This document shows, piece by piece, positions 36,941 to 40,736 of a DNA stretch of 40,736 nt. The first letter of the stretch is position 1; every line of letters starts with the position of its first letter. Location of the stretch: the NCBI RefSeq assembly GCF_016583835.1, contig NZ_NRRW01000033.1:1-40736 (forward strand). The letters are read 5' to 3'. The translations under genes and the position numbers were made by a program. Origin of the DNA: Thiococcus pfennigii. GTDB taxonomy: Bacteria > Pseudomonadota > Gammaproteobacteria > Chromatiales > Chromatiaceae. The notes beneath the pieces were generated by a model. That model saw only the letters and a list, made by a program, of their open reading frames with translations. It was not told the DNA's origin and searched no databases.

Positions 36941-38452
36941 GTGCCTGATTCCAGCGTTCGCAAACCCTCATCGCCGTCCGGATTCGAGGCCGCGTATCCA
37001 TTCCTTGTGACTGCGGCGATCCTGGTGTTTGCGCCCCTGTTTCGTAGCGGCCAACCGGCGTTGGCCCAACTGGTGCTCCAACTCTTGGCCGTCGCCCTCT
37101 TGGGTCTGTCCTTGCGGGCACGCCAGAACCTGCCCGTCAGCCGACCCGAAATGGTCGCGGCGATCTCTCTTCTGCTGATGCCCCTCGTCTTTTTGATCCC
37201 CCTGCCGAGCGGCCTCGTCGATTGGTTGCCGGGTCGTGACATCTATGCCAGCATCCAGGCCCAACTCGGCATCGAGGCGGGCGTCCGCCGCCTGTCCGTC
37301 TTACCGCACGAGACCGAATCCGCCTGGCTGCTCGCATTGATCCCAATCGCCGTCTTCTTCGGCGTGCGCTCGCTCGACTTTCGGGGGCTGCGACGACTCC
37401 TTTGGGTCCTGTTCGCGATCGCTGCGGGCCAGGCGATTCTCGGCCTGATGCAATACGGCGGCCAAAGCGATCTGTTGTACCTGGGAATGGAACCGGCCTA
37501 CCGTACCGCCGTAGGCACCTATACCAATCGCAACCATCTCGCCGGCCTGCTGGTCATGGTCCTGCCGATCGCGCTCGCCTTGCTGATCTACTCGGTAGGG
37601 CGGCACGGACATCGGCAGACCCAGTGGCGCAAGAGGATGGCATTTTTCGGCACCCTGCGCGGACACACGGCGATCGGCTATGGCGCACTCGCGCTGCTCT
37701 TCATCACGGCCATCGTATTCACCCGGTCCCGCGCCGGGATCGCACTGGCCATGCTCGGCATATTGCTCGCCACCCTCGCCTACTCGCGACGCATTGGCGG
37801 CAACAACGTCTATGGTCTGGTCGGCACGGTGGTCGCAATCGCCATCGGCGTCGGCCTCGTGATCGGCCTCGCGCCCGTGCTCGATCGCTTCAGCGTCAGC
37901 GACACAGTGGAAAACGCCCGCTGGACGGTCTTTTCCGCCACCCTGACCGGGATCGGCCATTTTTTCCCCCTGGGCAGCGGCCCGGGCACCTACCCGGAGG
38001 TATTCAACGCCTTCCAGCCCCTGGAACTCGGCAGGTGGTTCGTCAATCGCGCCCACAACGACTACCTCGAGTGGCTGTTCGACGGTGGGGCATTCGCAGC
38101 CGTCCTGATCCTGTTCCTCTTGGGCCTCTATCTGCGACAATGGACGAAGGTCTGGACATCGGAAGCTTGGTCGCAGTTACGCTTCATACAGGTCGGCGCC
38201 GGCATCGGCATCCTGTTGATCCTCGGGCACAGCCTGGTCGATTATAATCTGCATACACCGGCAAATATCGTCTACGCCGCGTTGCTGGCGGGCATCTTTT
38301 TTGCTGATTCGGCACTGGGCGGCGAGGCGACCGGGGCGCGGCGACGCACCAGGGGGCGCTCGCCGGCGCGCCAGGACGTCCCACGCCCCGCATCTCCAAC
38401 TGCGGCGCCCGGGGTCCCGCCCGAGCAGATCAGAAACCCGTTCCTCGATTAG
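36941..38452 (+). CDS. O-antigen ligase/polymerase family protein (Wzy-like)
   Basis: The 503-residue polytopic membrane protein has about 11 helices and the Wzy_C/RfaL domain: GTYTNRNHLAGLLVMVLPIA, FTRSRAGIALAML, then GSGPGTYPEVFNAF and RAHNDYLEWLFDGG in the large periplasmic loop. Such proteins polymerise or ligate undecaprenyl-linked glycans. The C-terminal 50 residues are Arg/Pro-rich and probably cytoplasmic. GTG at 36941 is chosen because AAGGA lies eight bases before it. An in-frame ATG at 36884 has its AAGG directly adjacent, too close. It is divergent from the export gene. Confidence 0.9.
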   Translation: MPDSSVRKPSSPSGFEAAYPFLVTAAILVFAPLFRSGQPALAQLVLQLLAVALLGLSLRARQNLPVSRPEMVAAISLLLMPLVFLIPLPSGLVDWLPGRDIYASIQAQLGIEAGVRRLSVLPHETESAWLLALIPIAVFFGVRSLDFRGLRRLLWVLFAIAAGQAILGLMQYGGQSDLLYLGMEPAYRTAVGTYTNRNHLAGLLVMVLPIALALLIYSVGRHGHRQTQWRKRMAFFGTLRGHTAIGYGALALLFITAIVFTRSRAGIALAMLGILLATLAYSRRIGGNNVYGLVGTVVAIAIGVGLVIGLAPVLDRFSVSDTVENARWTVFSATLTGIGHFFPLGSGPGTYPEVFNAFQPLELGRWFVNRAHNDYLEWLFDGGAFAAVLILFLLGLYLRQWTKVWTSEAWSQLRFIQVGAGIGILLILGHSLVDYNLHTPANIVYAALLAGIFFADSALGGEATGARRRTRGRSPARQDVPRPASPTAAPGVPPEQIRNPFLD

Positions 38453-39263
38453 CGGCAAGTCTACATTGGCGCGGCATCGACCAGGACCATTCGGGGATCA
38501 GGCCGACGCCGATCCTCGGCGCGCGCCGCAGCGCCTCGCAAGCGCAAGCCAGGCCCGCGCAACACCTGAAGCGGTCACGCGGCTCACCGAGCCCCTCAGA
38601 CTCGGATTCCCGGCGTACGCAAGGCACACATGGCCAGATGGGCCACATGGGCAGATAGCGCGGTCGGCGTTCCAGGTCCCGGAAGCAGCGCCTGCCTCGC
38701 ACGAGAGGTACGGCATGATTCAGCCCCGCGCGTTGCGGAATGACTCCCAGAACGAACGAAAATCGCACTCGGTATCGTTGAAGCGTAACCAGGAAAGCCT
38801 ATAATCTCGGAGCAAACGCTCGATCCGCCGTGCTCGTGGAGGGCGCACACTGCATCTCGTCACCGTTCCGGCGAGGCGTGCGCAGGGCAAGAGGCACCTA
38901 ATCGAGCGACGGAATCGACGGCGGACCTTGTGCTGCCGCTTTCGGGAACTCGCAGGCGCAAACGGCTTAAAGATTAATAATTCAGTTCGTTGCGCTCCGC
39001 CTTCGGGGAATCCGGTACTGCAATCGCGGAAATGCGACGGTGACACGTTGCGCCTCGCTCGTCGAAGTCCGCGGGGCGGCCGGGCGTCGCTCGGGGGTCG
39101 GCGGCCTCCTCACGGCTGCGGTCTTCCGAAGGGACCGCGGCCGCACGCAAAGGCCTGCCGCCGTCGCAAGGACCCCAGCCGAGACGGGGAACGTCCGCGC
39201 GGCCGGCCGTCGCCGCCGGTCAGCTTCCAACGGCATTCGATCTGCAACGGAGGAGACTGACCT
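38453..39263. other. 811-base gap with promoter, no clear gene
   Basis: Base composition is less GC-rich than the flanks, with an AT-rich patch at about 38966-38990. Only short frames occur, with no family features; one on the plus strand (38928-39260) and one on the minus (38720-39046) are the longest. The region could be the long leader of the WecA-like gene, an unannotated RNA, or remains of a decayed gene. Confidence 0.5.
38778..38805 (+). promoter_or_regulatory. Strong sigma-70 promoter upstream of WecA-like gene
   Basis: TTGAAG (38778-38783), 16 bases and a perfect TATAAT (38800-38805) are seen. The next gene starts 459 bases downstream, so the transcript would have a long leader or be a separate RNA. 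Confidence 0.55.
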
Positions 39264-40343
39264 ATGGATCAAGGCTACCTGTTCAGCAGTCTGTTCGGCT
39301 TCGTCGGCGCCATCATCTTGATCGAGATGCTGACCCCGGCGGCTCGCCACATCGGTCTCGTCGACCACCCTGGCGGGCGCAAGGGCCATGCCCGCCCCAC
39401 GCCGCTGGTCGGCGGCACGGCGATGTTCGCCGCGTTCACGTTCGCGATCCTGACGATCGATGTCGGCCTGAGCGACTTCAAACCGCTGTTTGCCGGGGCA
39501 CTGCTCCTCGTCATCGTCGGCATACTCGACGATCTGCACGACATCTCCGCGAGGGCGCGCTTCGTGGCCCAGGTCGCCGCCGGTCTGGTGATGACGGTCT
39601 GGGGCGGGGTGACGCTCGCCGACTTGGGTCACCTGCCCCCCAGCGACGGGTTGCTGGCCCTGGGCATCATGGCGGCCCCCTTCACCGTCTTCGCAGCCGT
39701 CGGCGTCATCAATGCGACCAACATGGTCGACGGGCTCGACGGCCTCGCCGGCTCCCTGACATTGGTCACCCTCGGGGCACTGATCCTCGTCGCCTGGGCC
39801 GCACAGGCCACCGGCGAACTCGCGATCCTCGTCACGCTGGCCAGCGTGATCGTCGCCTTCCTGCTCTACAATCTCCGCCCGCGCGGGCCGGCGGCGATCT
39901 TCATGGGCGATGCCGGCAGCATGTTTCTGGGCTTCGTGCTCGCCTGGTTCTTGATCGATTTCTCCCAAGGGGCAGACCGCCTGATCGCGCCGACGACCGC
40001 CCTCTGGTTGTTCGCCCTGCCCTTGCTCGATACGCTCTGCGTCATCACGCGCCGGCTGATGCAGGGACGGTCGCCCTTCTCCGCCGACCGCGCCCACTGT
40101 CACCACGTGTTGCAGGACTTGGGGCTGTCCCGCCATCAGACGCTCGCGGTCATGGTACTGTTCGCGATGGCCGCCGCCGCCGTCGGGCTCGCCGGCCAGT
40201 GGCTCGGCATCCCCGAGCCCTTGATGCTCGGCGGCTTCCTCGCGTCCCTGACCGTCTACACCCTACTCATCAACCGCTTCACCCGGACGAAGTCGGATCC
40301 CTGGCTGGCATTCGCGCGGCAACTGCAACAGGAACAGGACTAG
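39264..40343 (+). CDS. WecA/MraY-type sugar-1-phosphate transferase
   Basis: The 359-residue membrane enzyme has about 11 helices. It transfers a hexosamine-1-phosphate (GlcNAc in WecA) to undecaprenyl phosphate, starting the repeat unit. The catalytic motifs are all present: Asp89-Asp90 in LDDLHD, NATNMVDGLDG at 150-160, the metal/nucleotide FMGDAGS (GDAGS at 215-219), and the RAHCHH histidine motif at 276-281. AGGAG lies eight bases before the ATG. Sugar specificity cannot be read from the sequence. It belongs with the exopolysaccharide genes. Confidence 0.93.
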   Translation: MDQGYLFSSLFGFVGAIILIEMLTPAARHIGLVDHPGGRKGHARPTPLVGGTAMFAAFTFAILTIDVGLSDFKPLFAGALLLVIVGILDDLHDISARARFVAQVAAGLVMTVWGGVTLADLGHLPPSDGLLALGIMAAPFTVFAAVGVINATNMVDGLDGLAGSLTLVTLGALILVAWAAQATGELAILVTLASVIVAFLLYNLRPRGPAAIFMGDAGSMFLGFVLAWFLIDFSQGADRLIAPTTALWLFALPLLDTLCVITRRLMQGRSPFSADRAHCHHVLQDLGLSRHQTLAVMVLFAMAAAAVGLAGQWLGIPEPLMLGGFLASLTVYTLLINRFTRTKSDPWLAFARQLQQEQD

Positions 40344-40383
40344 TACAGCAGTGCGGATGTTCCGAGACCACCTCCAACGACTA

Positions 40384-40437
40384 TCGTTGTCGTTGTCGTA
40401 ATCGACGATCGGACTAGGATCAGGACAACGACAACGA
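40384..40437. repeat. Long perfect inverted repeat after WecA-like gene
   Basis: TCGTTGTCGTTGTC (40384-40397) is an exact inverted match to 40424-40437, with a 26-base loop. Each arm is itself two copies of a six-base unit (GTTGTC/GACAAC). It could form a transcript hairpin 40 bases after the stop codon, but no T-run follows. It may be a dispersed element. Confidence 0.75.
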
Positions 40438-40524
40438 ACAGCCTCGGGATTTCTGAAGTGCTGCACTATCCCGAACGGCCCGCACAGCAGACCCTACAGG
40501 GCTCATGCGACCTACGGGCTCGCG

Positions 40525-40614
40525 CAGAGACGCAGAGGCGCAAAGTGAAGAGAAGGCATTGGTCGATGTCACCAATACGCTCCGCTTCTCCTTCTCTGCG
40601 CCTTTGCGTCTCTG
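40525..40614. repeat. Imperfect terminal inverted repeat element
   Basis: CAGAGACGCAGAGGCGCAAAG (first 20 bases shown in part: 40525-40544) matches the inverse of 40594-40614 with two mismatches in 21. The centre is about 48 bases. Similar GCAGAGACGCAGAG sequences are widespread between genes in many bacteria. No transposase is encoded. Confidence 0.65.
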
Positions 40615-40736
40615 GTGTGCCAGGACAAGCCTGGCCCGTCTAGCAGTCTGTGAGGTGACTGCCATGTGAAGTGCTGATGACACATGTAGCTGCGGTCTGT
40701 CGCGTGGAGGTAACGAAGCGCGGGGAGCGAGACCGG

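Noticed and set aside
38928-39260. 110-residue plus-strand frame before the WecA-like gene
   Set aside because: It is Arg/Pro-rich in its second half with no ribosome site or motif. The minus frame over the same DNA is equally unconvincing.

Overview
The window is high-GC gammaproteobacterial chromosome, most likely from a purple sulfur bacterium (Chromatiaceae-like). Three things suggest this. The rhodanese-tusA-dsrE2 sulfur-relay cluster is arranged as in Allochromatium vinosum. The block leuC-leuD-leuB-asd-fimV-truA-trpF-accD-folC-dedD-cvpA-purF-metZ has the order known from pseudomonads and relatives. Every recognisable housekeeping protein is of gammaproteobacterial type. The species assignment is inference. 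Nothing looks like a prophage, CRISPR array, tRNA, rRNA or insertion sequence.

Layout. Bases 1-305: intergenic repeats, namely a REP-like inverted repeat followed by an array of 25 heptamers. 319-1971 (minus): dcd and fbp. 2177-2818: a small FmdB-like protein and a convergent conserved hypothetical. 2957-5337 (minus): a PerM/AI-2E permease, a 130-residue hypothetical and a LysR regulator, the last two overlapping; the LysR gene is divergent from a FadL-type outer-membrane protein (5602-6891). 6976-8176 (minus): dsrE2, tusA and rhodanese, divergent from cysG and uppP (8298-10556). 10611-20678 (minus): a tightly packed, partly overlapping biosynthetic run metZ, purF, cvpA, dedD, folC, accD, trpA, trpB, trpF, truA. 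20736-28516 (minus): fimV, asd, leuB, leuD, leuC. 28859-29122 (minus): rpsT with a clear promoter and terminator.

From 29635 to 40343 lies an exopolysaccharide locus. The minus strand carries a lipoprotein export channel (Wza-like), a tyrosine autokinase with a Wzz domain (Wzc-like), a membrane J-domain protein fused to an NTF2-like domain, a TPR protein with a probable sugar-binding-like domain, and a small secreted FecR-like protein. The plus strand carries an O-antigen ligase/polymerase-type protein (Wzy-like) and a WecA/MraY-type sugar-1-phosphate transferase. WecA would load the first sugar on undecaprenyl phosphate, the Wzy-like protein would polymerise, and Wzc/Wza would control length and export. 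UppP, encoded in the same window, recycles the lipid carrier. The J-domain, TPR and FecR-like proteins have no assigned role and are the best candidates for undescribed parts of this machinery.

The right end (40344-40736) again carries intergenic inverted repeats. Many very long reading frames antisense to real genes exist because of the GC-rich codon use; I treat them as shadows.
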